64,000 nt of DNA from JBBQVS01 sp038211295 (GTDB taxonomy: Bacteria > Chloroflexota > Ktedonobacteria > Ktedonobacterales > Ktedonobacteraceae), in contig JBBQVS010000008.1 of assembly GCA_038211295.1 (NCBI GenBank), positions 1 through 64,000 on the forward strand, given 5' to 3'. The notes beneath the pieces are model-generated. The model worked only from the letters and a program-made list of their open reading frames with translations, was not told the DNA's origin and searched no databases. Positions 15,763-24,682 of this stretch are shown piece after piece (position 1 is the first letter of the stretch; each line of letters begins with the position of its first letter). The translations under genes were made by a program, and so were the position numbers.

Positions 15763-17670
15763 TTGGCTCATTGTCTCAATCCGCGCTTCGGGGGGGGACA
15801 CGACAACCCTGATGGAACAACTTGCTGCTCGCGTTGTGGCTTTCTCATACAAGGGGCGCACATCGGCATGTATGAGGTGGTCGCGTTTATTGGTGCTGGC
15901 ACGTTTGGCTATGTCTATAAGGTGCGCGAACCAATGCCGTTGAGTCGCTTGCTCGCGCTCAAAGTGTTGCGTCTCGATCAATCGAACGAGAAGGCAAAAG
16001 TGAGCTTTATGCAAGAGGCACGGCGTATCGCGACGATGCAGCACCCCAACATACTGCCAATCTACAACTTTGGGCGTTTAGAAAATGACCAACCATACTT
16101 CGTGATGGAGTATGCTCCGCAGACAATTCTTGATATCTTTCGTACCTCTGATGGAGCCAGACGCCTGGCCTTCGCGGAAGAACTTGTTCCCTATTTGCGC
16201 CAGACGGCGGAAGCCCTGCACTACGTCCATAGCATGAAAATGGTGCACCAAGATGTAAAGCCGGGCAACCTGCTCATTGGGCGCAACGGGCAGATACTCC
16301 TGTCCGATTTTGGCACAACGCTCTATCTTGGCAACTACACACACGCCTCGCTTGGCGACGTAACAGGGACTGCCGCGTATATGCCGCTTGAGCAGTGGAA
16401 AGGCAATCCGCGCCGTGACTCCGACCAGTACGCGCTGGCAATCTGTTGCTATGAGCTACTCGCGGGTCGTACACCATTTGTGTACGCGCGGATAGAGGAG
16501 ATGTGGAACGCGCAGATCAACGAACAACCGCCCTCGCCGCAACGGTGGAATCCCCGTATTCCTGTAGAGGTCGCGGCCGTCCTGCTACGCGCGTTGTCGA
16601 AAGATTATCACCGTCGCTATCCAAGCATTCTTGAGTTCGCCATGCACTACGCAGAAGCAGTACACACGGCCCAGCAACGCTACGTCTGTCAGCATTGCGG
16701 GCAACAAAACCGCACGGGTGCTCAACGTTGCACCTTCTGCGGAGCCGAGCAGGATAATCGCACATGTCCCTACTGCGACACACAGGTACGCTTTGGGCAA
16801 CGCTGTTGCTCCGTCTGTGGACGGCTCACTCTACCTCAATCACTGGTCATACGCAGTCCCCTTGTCGGTACAAGTGTGCGACAGGGACGCTATATCATCA
16901 AGCGTATCCTCAAGCAGTCCGACGAGTCGTGCGTGATGGTCTCCGTCTCGTATGACACACACACGAACGACCGGCAGGTTGTGCTGAAACGGTGGGAATG
17001 CGCTGATGCCTTGCCCCGTCGCGCGAAGGACGTGGCCTATTATGAGCAGGCAACCGCAACCCTGGCGAAACTACATCATCCCTTCATACCCGCCATTTTG
17101 GAGCGTTTCGCCGAGGGCAAACACTACTACATGGTGCAGGCTTATGTAGATGGCGAAAGCATAGCGGAACGCCTACAAAAACTCCTGCGTCCCCTGTCGG
17201 AACGTGAAGTCATAGGCTATATGAATAGTCTATTGAACGTTTTAATTGCCTTAGAAAGGCAGTCACTCTATCACTACGACATCTCGCCCGCGAACATCAT
17301 CATCGAGCAGAAACGAGGCCGCGCGCTCTTGACTGGCTTTCAGGTGTTGCCGCCACCCCCTGATGCAAGCGTTCGGGTCGCGGTAACGCACAAACGTACC
17401 ACACGCAAGCTTGTCGTTTCGCCGTACCTCCCCATTCAGGACAAGCCATACGACAAACGTACCTGTATCTATATGCTCGCGGCGACCATGCATCACGCAC
17501 TCACCAATATCGCGCCACCGCACTATCCCACATTTCCGCCCGCGCGTATGCTCAATTCCACGCTCTCGCCCGAACTGGAAAGCATCTTGAGTCGCGCCCT
17601 GCTGGAGGAGCGTGCATTACGCTACCAGAGTTACGAGGCGATGCAGAGAGACGTGCGGAAATTGCTATAA
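15763..17670 (+). CDS. Ser/Thr protein kinase with zinc ribbons and a second, degenerate kinase domain
   Basis: 635 aa. A short Cys-rich N-terminus (C21, C22, C25) precedes kinase 1 (~36-295): glycine loop GAGTFGYVY, lysine ALKVL, VHQDVKPGNLL (HRD changed to HQD), intact DFG, and MPLEQW in the APE place. Two or three CxxC zinc ribbons (YVCQHCGQQ, CTFCG, CPYC, CSVCG) span ~305-352. Kinase 2 (~365-635) has VVLKRW and HYDISPANIII, but GFQ replaces DFG, so it is probably a pseudokinase. TTG 15763 follows GGGGGAGGG. Kinase 1 may be active, with domain 2 regulatory. Confidence 0.85.
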   Translation: MAHCLNPRFGGGHDNPDGTTCCSRCGFLIQGAHIGMYEVVAFIGAGTFGYVYKVREPMPLSRLLALKVLRLDQSNEKAKVSFMQEARRIATMQHPNILPIYNFGRLENDQPYFVMEYAPQTILDIFRTSDGARRLAFAEELVPYLRQTAEALHYVHSMKMVHQDVKPGNLLIGRNGQILLSDFGTTLYLGNYTHASLGDVTGTAAYMPLEQWKGNPRRDSDQYALAICCYELLAGRTPFVYARIEEMWNAQINEQPPSPQRWNPRIPVEVAAVLLRALSKDYHRRYPSILEFAMHYAEAVHTAQQRYVCQHCGQQNRTGAQRCTFCGAEQDNRTCPYCDTQVRFGQRCCSVCGRLTLPQSLVIRSPLVGTSVRQGRYIIKRILKQSDESCVMVSVSYDTHTNDRQVVLKRWECADALPRRAKDVAYYEQATATLAKLHHPFIPAILERFAEGKHYYMVQAYVDGESIAERLQKLLRPLSEREVIGYMNSLLNVLIALERQSLYHYDISPANIIIEQKRGRALLTGFQVLPPPPDASVRVAVTHKRTTRKLVVSPYLPIQDKPYDKRTCIYMLAATMHHALTNIAPPHYPTFPPARMLNSTLSPELESILSRALLEERALRYQSYEAMQRDVRKLL

Positions 17671-17780
17671 GAACTGCGTGCAGTAAAACAATAGGACTTG
17701 CGGCAAAAGACTAGCAAGGCTCCGCCGAATCGAGTACAATGGGGGGCGTATCTACTATCTTGCTGGAAAGGGATGCTTCT

Positions 17781-19367
17781 ATGTTCTCACGGCATATATA
17801 TATTCTACAAGTATTTCTCCTCTGTTTTTGCATCAGCGTATTTTCGCTTGTTCTTTTTGTCCCTCACGCTTTCGCGGCTGCCACAACTCATAAAGACAAT
17901 CCTATGAGTATTACCGCCCAGGCGGTGACGGCGACCTTTCCCAAAGGTATAGATTTTCAGATAAGCCTACAAGATACGGGCGGCAATATCTCCGAGGCCA
18001 CGCTCATCCTCTCTTCCAGTAAACCACGCTATATTCATGTAGATAGAAATGTCACCATATACACGCCACAGGCGACAGAGGTTTTGCGCTGGCACGAAGA
18101 CACAACAGGCGACAATTTTGTTTTTCCCGGCACCGTCATCGAGTACACATGGCGACTGCGCGACAGCAACGGCAACACGTTCGCGCCAGAAAGTCATTCG
18201 TTGACAGTTGTGGATAACCGCTTCACCTGGCAGCAGCTTACACAGAGCCGGGTCAATGTCCACTGGTATGGACAACCAACCGACTTTGGGCAGGTTGTGT
18301 TGAGTCAGGCAATCAACAATATCAGGCGTATCAGTGACAATCTTGGCGGAGTGCTAATACATCCTATTAACCTCTGGATATATCAAACGCCAGATGATTT
18401 TCGCGGTGCGCTCCCGCCAGACGTGCATGAATGGGTTGGCGGCATCGCGTTTCCCCCACTCAATGAAGCCTCTATCGTTGTCGATAGCGTCAACGCGGAT
18501 ACTCTCATTCGCGATATGCCACATGAGTTGACGCATCTTGTCTTTCACCAGTTGACGGAGCATGGTATTCTCGCGCCGCTCTGGTTTGACGAAGGAATGG
18601 CGGTATATAACCAGACGTATCACGAGCCAGAAATGAAGCGCATCCTCAATCACGCACTCACAACGCACAAACTCTTGCGGTTGAGTACACTCGCGTACAA
18701 CTTTCCGGCGGATTCGGACGCGGCCTATCTCGCCTATGCTCAAAGCTGGAACATCATCAGTTACATGTATAGCACATTTGGGCAGGCAAAAATGGCAAAA
18801 CTCATTACGCTGATGCAGGGGACACATGGAGAATTTCAGCAGGACGTACAGCAGGCATTAGGCGAGGATCAGGTACACCTGGAAAACCAGTGGCGTCTTC
18901 AGCTTAATCAACCCGCAGTTCTTACGCCAGCAGATATGGCACAGGCAACGCCGCAATCAGCAAGCGGGGCTTCGTCACCAGTCAACGCCACCGACCCAAA
19001 CGCTCCCCTGCTCCTTTTCGTGGGTATGCTACTTATCCTCCTTCCGGTTGGTGGATTTGCGAGTGTGCTTGTGTACCAGCGCCGCAAACAGCAGCGAATA
19101 CTGATACAGCAGCAGGCGCAGAATATCATGAATGCAACGTCTGTCCCATACGGGCAACCTTATCAACTATACTCAAATCACTATAGACAACCCGTGCCGC
19201 CCTTCGGATCGCAGGGAACGATGCCCCCGCAACCATATATTGACTCGACAACGGATTACGCCAACCCAACATGGTACACAAGTTCGCAGGAACAACCACC
19301 TCAATCGTCTATGCCTGGACGAGGGTATACAGAGTTTGAACCGTCAAAACAGGCACCGCAGGAGTAG
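17781..19367 (+). CDS. Membrane-anchored M1-like/peptidase-MA gluzincin metallopeptidase
   Basis: 528 aa. An N-terminal signal sequence (ILQVFLLCFCISVFSLVLF to AFAA) is followed by a beta-rich domain (~40-150). The catalytic domain has HELTH at residues 248-252 and the downstream WFDEGMAVYNQ that supplies the third zinc ligand, as in the peptidase-MA family. One helix near the C-terminus (LLLFVGMLLILLPVGGFASVLV, ~400-425) and a Gln/Pro/Tyr-rich tail follow. The peptidase should face outside; the substrate is unknown. ATG 17781 has AAAGGGA upstream. Confidence 0.8.
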   Translation: MFSRHIYILQVFLLCFCISVFSLVLFVPHAFAAATTHKDNPMSITAQAVTATFPKGIDFQISLQDTGGNISEATLILSSSKPRYIHVDRNVTIYTPQATEVLRWHEDTTGDNFVFPGTVIEYTWRLRDSNGNTFAPESHSLTVVDNRFTWQQLTQSRVNVHWYGQPTDFGQVVLSQAINNIRRISDNLGGVLIHPINLWIYQTPDDFRGALPPDVHEWVGGIAFPPLNEASIVVDSVNADTLIRDMPHELTHLVFHQLTEHGILAPLWFDEGMAVYNQTYHEPEMKRILNHALTTHKLLRLSTLAYNFPADSDAAYLAYAQSWNIISYMYSTFGQAKMAKLITLMQGTHGEFQQDVQQALGEDQVHLENQWRLQLNQPAVLTPADMAQATPQSASGASSPVNATDPNAPLLLFVGMLLILLPVGGFASVLVYQRRKQQRILIQQQAQNIMNATSVPYGQPYQLYSNHYRQPVPPFGSQGTMPPQPYIDSTTDYANPTWYTSSQEQPPQSSMPGRGYTEFEPSKQAPQE

Positions 19368-19376
19368 AGAAAGAAC

Positions 19377-20561
19377 ATGGATACGAACAGGAAGATGGAA
19401 AGTCGGGTGGTATTTGATCTCCCAGCACCGTATTACCCGTCTGATGCATTATCGCTGGATGAGTTGGCACACTGGGTCGCGTTCAGTCGCTTCCCCGGCA
19501 TTGGCCCGATACGCTTCAAGCTGCTACTCGACTTTTTTGAGAACGATGTAGCCGCCGCCTGGAACGCCGAGAGCAAGTTTCTGGCACAGGCCGGACTCGA
19601 TCAGAAGACGATTGGTAAGCTTGTGGCGCACCGTAGCACAGTTACACCACAACACGAGTTAGCGGTACTGGAAAAGAAGCGGATTCAGGTAATCACCTGG
19701 AAAGACGCGACCTATCCGCCGCTTCTCCGCAAAATCGAGTACGCGCCCCCTGTGCTGTACATCTATGGCACGTTTACCGAGGATGACCGCCGCTTTACGG
19801 TTGGCATTGTTGGCACACGCAAAATGAGCAACTATGGACGGCAAGTCACCGAACGCTTCGCTACCGACCTCGCGCATGGCAAAATGACGGTTGTCAGTGG
19901 CCTGGCCCTCGGCGTGGATACCGTCGCGCACACTGCGGCACTCGACGCGGGCGGACGCACGCTCGCGGTTCTCGCATGTGGCCTGGATACCATCTACCCA
20001 CCCGCAAACTACTCGCTGGCAAAACGTATTGTAGAAAGCGGTCAGGGAGCATTGATTAGCACATTTCCGCTTGGGGTGCGCCCCGACGCGGGCAATTTTC
20101 CGGCACGCAATCACATTATTTCGGGCCTCTCGCTCGGCGTCCTCGTCACGGAGGCACCACCTACATCAGGCGCGTTGATTACGGCAAATTCCGCGCTCAA
20201 TCAGGGGCGCGAGGTATTCGCGGTTCCCGGCGGCATTTTTTCGCTCGCAAGCGGGGGCGTCAACAAGCTTATTCAAGATGGAGCGCATCCCGTTACCGAC
20301 GTGGGCGATATATTGGATCAGCTCAACATCCATACGTTTCCACACTCGGAAGAGACGCGCGAGCAGGCCAGGGCGATTTTGCCCGAAAATCCAGAGGAAC
20401 AGGCATTGCTCAAACTGCTTAGTCTTGAAGTGATTCACATTGACGAGCTTACCCGCGAGAGTGCGCTCGAAGCCCATGTTGTCGCATCGACGTTGACAGT
20501 AATGGAACTAAAAGGTATGGTCAAGCATACGGGCGGAATGCACTATATACTGGTACGGTAA
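19377..20561 (+). CDS. dprA: DNA processing protein DprA (Smf)
   Basis: 394 aa. An N-terminal SAM-like region (FSRFPGIGPIRFKLLL) precedes the Rossmann-type DprA core: YPPLLRKI, VGIVGTRKMSNYGR, VSGLALGVDTVAHTAAL, FPARNHIISGLS, and PPTSGALITANSALNQGREVFAVPG. A C-terminal winged helix (~330-394) follows. DprA loads RecA on incoming single-stranded DNA during transformation. It starts 9 bp after the peptidase gene. The gap to murF-alr is occupied by the solo tnpB element. Confidence 0.95.
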   Translation: MDTNRKMESRVVFDLPAPYYPSDALSLDELAHWVAFSRFPGIGPIRFKLLLDFFENDVAAAWNAESKFLAQAGLDQKTIGKLVAHRSTVTPQHELAVLEKKRIQVITWKDATYPPLLRKIEYAPPVLYIYGTFTEDDRRFTVGIVGTRKMSNYGRQVTERFATDLAHGKMTVVSGLALGVDTVAHTAALDAGGRTLAVLACGLDTIYPPANYSLAKRIVESGQGALISTFPLGVRPDAGNFPARNHIISGLSLGVLVTEAPPTSGALITANSALNQGREVFAVPGGIFSLASGGVNKLIQDGAHPVTDVGDILDQLNIHTFPHSEETREQARAILPENPEEQALLKLLSLEVIHIDELTRESALEAHVVASTLTVMELKGMVKHTGGMHYILVR

Positions 20562-20582
20562 CGGAGCAACTCACCTGTCACA

Positions 20583-20640
20583 TACCCCATGACTAGAAGT
20601 CAGGGGCTTGTCCCTCACTCGAGAGTGGAGACGATAGGTC
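20583..20640 (-). ncRNA. Candidate omega-RNA 3' end / right end of solo tnpB element
   Basis: The hairpin CCCC...GGGG (20585-20606) overlaps the last tnpB codons (GQAPDF stop). In characterised IS605 systems the reRNA scaffold is read from here and its guide is the flanking sequence past the right end, here toward the dprA 3' end. Since tnpB is intact, this is the best candidate for an active pair in the window. Confidence 0.45.
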
Positions 20641-21843
20641 TAGTGACTGAGACCCACTAGCTGAGGATATACCAGAGCTAGCAAGAGACGAGATGTACTT
20701 ATCTCGAATATTCTTTGCAGCGTTGTAATCTGCATTCAAGGAGTACCCACATTGACGACACTTGAAGAGACTCTGAGAACGTCGGTTAGAACGGTGTTGA
20801 TGCCCACACTTAGAGCATGTTTGGCTGGTATGACGTGGGTCTACTTTGACCACGTTGATACCTCTTGCCTCTGCTTTGTAGGACACGAAGCCGTGCAATT
20901 GAGCAAACGACCAACTGTGAAAGCGGCGTTTGGTCTCGACGTTCTTCTTGTTCTTGCCACGCCCTATCTTGGAGGTAGCACGTATCTCTTTCAAGTTCTC
21001 AAACACGAGGGTACTGCCTTGTGGGGCATTCTGTACAATCCGTTTGGAGAGTACATGGTCATAGTCTCTTCTCTGCCGAAACCGTTTGCCCGAAAGGTGT
21101 TTCAGGTGCCTTTTGGCAGACTTGGTTCCTTTGGCTTGAAGCTTACGTCTGATGCGAAACATCTTCCGCTCTTGCTCTTGCCAACGCTTTTCACCAAGAA
21201 ACACATGTTCAGAGGTGACAGCAGGGCGTGCCAATCCGAGGTCAATACCAATGACGGTATCGGTAGGGGCAATGTCAGGTTGTGGTAGAGAGACAACGAT
21301 ATGCAGTGTGAAGCGTCCCTTGCGGTAACACAAGTCAGCACTACACGTCTTGTATCCAACGTACTGCATGAGATGGTGAGGAACTGTGAAGGGAAGTTCC
21401 ATACGTCCGTGTGTCGTAGCAAGGCTACACGTCCGTGTGTTCCACTTGACCCAATAGGAACGTTGGTCATAGCGGATACACGCTATCTCACTGTGAGGGC
21501 ATTGTACAGGCGTGAAGCGTGGTATGGGGCGTCCTTGCTTCTTGGCCTTTGCAGCCTTTTTGGGGTACTCTTTTTCCTTCTTCACTTTCCATGTCAACGC
21601 ACTTTTCACGGCTTCGGTAGCCTTGACACGCGCTGCACACACCAGTTGAGAAGGAAGGTCGGGGTACTGCATACGGAGGGGATAGTACGTGTCTTTGTGC
21701 AACTGTGTTCCGTTGCTACACTGTGTTGTGAAACCAGTATACGCAACTTCATTGAAGCAAGCGGTATGTTCCTCAAGTGTCTGTTTGAGGATTGTCGCTT
21801 GCTCAGGTGTTGGCTTCAGGTGTACAATAATTGTTCTATCCAT
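20593..21843 (-). CDS. tnpB: TnpB RNA-guided nuclease, intact
   Basis: 416 aa, the usual length. N-terminus MDRTIIVHLKPTPEQATILKQ; RuvC motifs GIDLG (Asp), VFENLK (Glu) and NADYNAAKN (Asp); zinc finger CSKC...CRQC at ~370-390. All three acidic residues and all four cysteines are present. The last codons (GQAPDF) are read from the right-end hairpin. In known systems TnpB cuts DNA next to a transposon-associated motif, guided by omega-RNA, which helps to retain the element. It is unrelated in detail to the other two tnpB copies here. Confidence 0.92.
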   Translation of the reverse strand: MDRTIIVHLKPTPEQATILKQTLEEHTACFNEVAYTGFTTQCSNGTQLHKDTYYPLRMQYPDLPSQLVCAARVKATEAVKSALTWKVKKEKEYPKKAAKAKKQGRPIPRFTPVQCPHSEIACIRYDQRSYWVKWNTRTCSLATTHGRMELPFTVPHHLMQYVGYKTCSADLCYRKGRFTLHIVVSLPQPDIAPTDTVIGIDLGLARPAVTSEHVFLGEKRWQEQERKMFRIRRKLQAKGTKSAKRHLKHLSGKRFRQRRDYDHVLSKRIVQNAPQGSTLVFENLKEIRATSKIGRGKNKKNVETKRRFHSWSFAQLHGFVSYKAEARGINVVKVDPRHTSQTCSKCGHQHRSNRRSQSLFKCRQCGYSLNADYNAAKNIRDKYISSLASSGISSASGSQSLDLSSPLSSEGQAPDF

Positions 21844-21944
21844 ACAAGAAGTATATCAATCTAGTATAGTAGAAGAAAAAAGGAGCGGCGTTGTTTCCTC
21901 CCCGTGCGTGAATGACAGGGGTCTCCACAACGCCGAATTGTTAG

Positions 21945-24605
21945 ATGATTTTTCTGAACCTTTTGCTTGAGGCCACGCAAGGCATTTTATATTACACGGG
22001 TAAACACCAGACGTTTCCAGCATTTAGCCACGATACACGCCAGATTGTTGCAGGCGAACTCTTTGTAGCCGTGCGCGGCGAGCATAACGACGGACATACC
22101 TACCTGCTTGACGCGCTACAAGGCGGCTCAGGTGGCGTAATGGTCGAAGCACGCGCGTTCACGCTCCTGTCAGAAGAGGTACAACAGCGACTTGAACACG
22201 CCGAGATTGCGACGATTCTTGTCGAGGATACACGGCTGGCACTACAACAGTACGCACGCTTTATACTGCGTCACTGGCACTCTACAGTAATTGCGGTCAC
22301 GGGCAGCGTAGGCAAGACCAGCACAAAAGAGGCGATTGCAACGGTGCTGGCAAGCACGTTTTCGACATTTAGAAGCTGGCAGAACTACAACGACTTGCTG
22401 GGCATTCCCCTCTCGCTTGGAAGGCTCGAACCGCATCATCGCTACGCTGTGCTGGAACTGGGGTGCGATCATCCGGGCGAGATAGCCGCGCTCTGTGCCA
22501 TAACGCAACCGCAGATTGGCGTACTCACTCATATCAGTCCCGCGCAATTGCAGTATTTCGGCACTCTTGAAAATTTGGCGTCCGAACTGGGAACACTGCT
22601 CACAAGTTTACCAGAGAGTGGCGTCTTCTTCTATAACAACTACAACAAAGCCATCTACGAGCTTTTATTACACAATCACACGCTGCGTCCACACAATGTC
22701 GCGCTCTATCCCTATCTTGTACACAACATGCCTGGCTACACGAAAGACGAAGCACCTTCACCTGTACAGGACATACAACTGGGATGGACAACGCGCTTTT
22801 CTCTTATGACAATGGAATATCCTACGCCCGAAACACCTACCGTTGTCGCAACGACATTCGCGTCCCCCCTGCTGGGCAAGCATAGCATACAAACGATGCT
22901 CGCGGCCTACGCTGTGGGTCGGCACGTGGGCATAGAAATAGACGCGATTGCCACGGCACTGGCGAAGGTTTCTCCGCTTGCGGGTAGGCTTCGCAGGCTT
23001 GCGGGTCACGACGCGACCACTCTGCTCGATGATACACACAATGCTACTCCTGCCTCCATGATTGCAGGTTTGCGAACCCTCAAGGCATTAGAGGCTGATT
23101 GTCGCATAGCTGTTCTTGGCGATATGCTCAATCTTGGTGAGTACGAGGCGGCGGCCCATCAACAGATGGGGCAAGAGGCGGCCCAATGCGTTGACTATCT
23201 CATCACCAAAGGGGAACATGCCGTCGAGGTTGCCGATGCCGCGAAACACGCTGGCCTGGATGCGTCGTGTGTGATTGTAACATCGACGCATGAAGACGCG
23301 GCACAGGCGGCGCGACAGGTGGCCCAGCAACACCATGCCCACAAAAAAGGGGTGCTTATTCTTATCAAAGGATCAGAAGCAACCCGCATGGAGCGCGTGA
23401 CCGAGCTACTGATGGCGGAACCCTGGCAGGCATCGCATACGCTGGTACGGCAGACGCCTGGCTGGAAACAAATCGTCGTGACGCGTGCCGAGCGACCAAC
23501 ATGGCTAGAGATTGACCTGAACGCGATTGCGAACAACACACGCGCGATAAAGTCGCTGGTCGGCGCGAACGTGCAGGTGCTTATCAGTCTTAAAGCGGAC
23601 GCATATGGACATGGGGCGTTAAAGGTTGCCCGCACGACGCTCCACAATGGAGCCTCAATGCTCGGCGTGGCAACGCTTAGCGAGGCAACGCCATTGCGCG
23701 AGGAGGGCATTACCGCTCCGATGCTGGTATTCGGCTATGTTCCACTCTGGCAGATGCGCGAGGCTGTGCGACAGGATGTAACCGTGACGCTCTATAGCAG
23801 CGAGGCGGCACATGCACTTTCACGCGCCGCCCTCGCGCTGGGGAAAACGGTCAAAGTGCATGTCAAGGTGGATACAGGTATGGGTCGGCTGGGCATTCGC
23901 GAGGAGCAACTGGACGATATCGTCGCCCTTGTGCGCGAACTTCACACCCTCCCTAACCTTGTGCCAGAAGGGTTATACACGCACTTCGCGATGGCGGACA
24001 CACAGGACAAGAGCTATTCACGGCGACAACTGCAACGGTTCCAGCATGTGTTAGCCGTTCTCGACGAGCAAGGGTTGCGTCCGCCGCTTGTCCACGCCGC
24101 CAACAGTGCCGCGACGCTCAGTTTTCCAGAGGCACGCTTCGATATGGTACGACCTGGCATCGCGATTTACGGACTAGACCCCTCAGCAGAGGTACGCGTA
24201 CCCGTAGCGTTTCGACCCGCGCTCTCATTCAAAACGCAGGTCGCGCAGGTCAAGCTGATACCAGCAGGAGAGTGCATCAGTTATGGTTGCACCTTTACAA
24301 CCGAGCGACTCACACGCGTTGCAGTGTTGCCTGTTGGCTACGCGGACGGTTTCCGACGTAGCCCGAACAACTGGGGATCGGTCTTGCTTCATGAACGCGA
24401 GGCTCCCCTGCTTGGACGCGTCTGCATGGATCAATGCATGGTTGATATAACTGATATTCCGCAAACGCGCGTGGGCGACGAAGTGGTACTTATCGGACGA
24501 CAAGGCATAGCAAGCCTCACGGCGGAACAGGTCGCGGAACGCCTCGGCACCATCAACTACGAAGTGGTGGCTGAAATTCTGGCACGCGTACCACGTGTAG
24601 ACTGA
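21945..24605 (+). CDS. murF-alr: MurF-Alr fusion: UDP-MurNAc-tripeptide D-Ala-D-Ala ligase / alanine racemase
   Basis: 886 aa, bifunctional. Residues 1-~505 are MurF: FSHDTRQIVAGELFVAV uridine-binding domain, P-loop VTGSVGKTSTKE, LELGCDHPGEIA, and LLDDTHNATPASMIAGL. Residues ~515-886 are alanine racemase: LEIDLNAIANN, the PLP lysine in LKADAYGHGAL, VDTGMGRLG, ARPGIAIYG-like VRPGIAIYG, and SYGCTF and GYADGF in the C-terminal barrel. Joining them couples D-Ala supply with the last cytoplasmic step of peptidoglycan precursor synthesis. There is no clear ribosome site before ATG 21945; the tnpB element just upstream may have displaced the native leader. Confidence 0.93.
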   Translation: MIFLNLLLEATQGILYYTGKHQTFPAFSHDTRQIVAGELFVAVRGEHNDGHTYLLDALQGGSGGVMVEARAFTLLSEEVQQRLEHAEIATILVEDTRLALQQYARFILRHWHSTVIAVTGSVGKTSTKEAIATVLASTFSTFRSWQNYNDLLGIPLSLGRLEPHHRYAVLELGCDHPGEIAALCAITQPQIGVLTHISPAQLQYFGTLENLASELGTLLTSLPESGVFFYNNYNKAIYELLLHNHTLRPHNVALYPYLVHNMPGYTKDEAPSPVQDIQLGWTTRFSLMTMEYPTPETPTVVATTFASPLLGKHSIQTMLAAYAVGRHVGIEIDAIATALAKVSPLAGRLRRLAGHDATTLLDDTHNATPASMIAGLRTLKALEADCRIAVLGDMLNLGEYEAAAHQQMGQEAAQCVDYLITKGEHAVEVADAAKHAGLDASCVIVTSTHEDAAQAARQVAQQHHAHKKGVLILIKGSEATRMERVTELLMAEPWQASHTLVRQTPGWKQIVVTRAERPTWLEIDLNAIANNTRAIKSLVGANVQVLISLKADAYGHGALKVARTTLHNGASMLGVATLSEATPLREEGITAPMLVFGYVPLWQMREAVRQDVTVTLYSSEAAHALSRAALALGKTVKVHVKVDTGMGRLGIREEQLDDIVALVRELHTLPNLVPEGLYTHFAMADTQDKSYSRRQLQRFQHVLAVLDEQGLRPPLVHAANSAATLSFPEARFDMVRPGIAIYGLDPSAEVRVPVAFRPALSFKTQVAQVKLIPAGECISYGCTFTTERLTRVAVLPVGYADGFRRSPNNWGSVLLHEREAPLLGRVCMDQCMVDITDIPQTRVGDEVVLIGRQGIASLTAEQVAERLGTINYEVVAEILARVPRVD

Positions 24606-24682
24606 TTGGCAACTCTGCAACCGTTCATCATGGCGCAACGTACCAAAATTGACACAGATAAGTGCAACACAAAAGGACGGCT

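Larger units (their letters stand above)
20575..21935 (-). mobile_element. Solo tnpB element (IS605-like), apparently intact
   Basis: An intact tnpB with a right-end hairpin (20585-20606), and at the left end a structured region with CGGCGTTGT/ACAACGCCG arms (21886-21894 and 21927-21935). No tnpA. It lies between the dprA stop and the murF-alr start. The ends are estimated; the left arm pair may instead belong to the murF leader. Confidence 0.6.

Noticed and set aside
15490..16044. Minus-strand frame of 184 codons across the double-kinase start
   Set aside because: It overlaps the kinase N-terminus, has no family motifs and no plausible start region.
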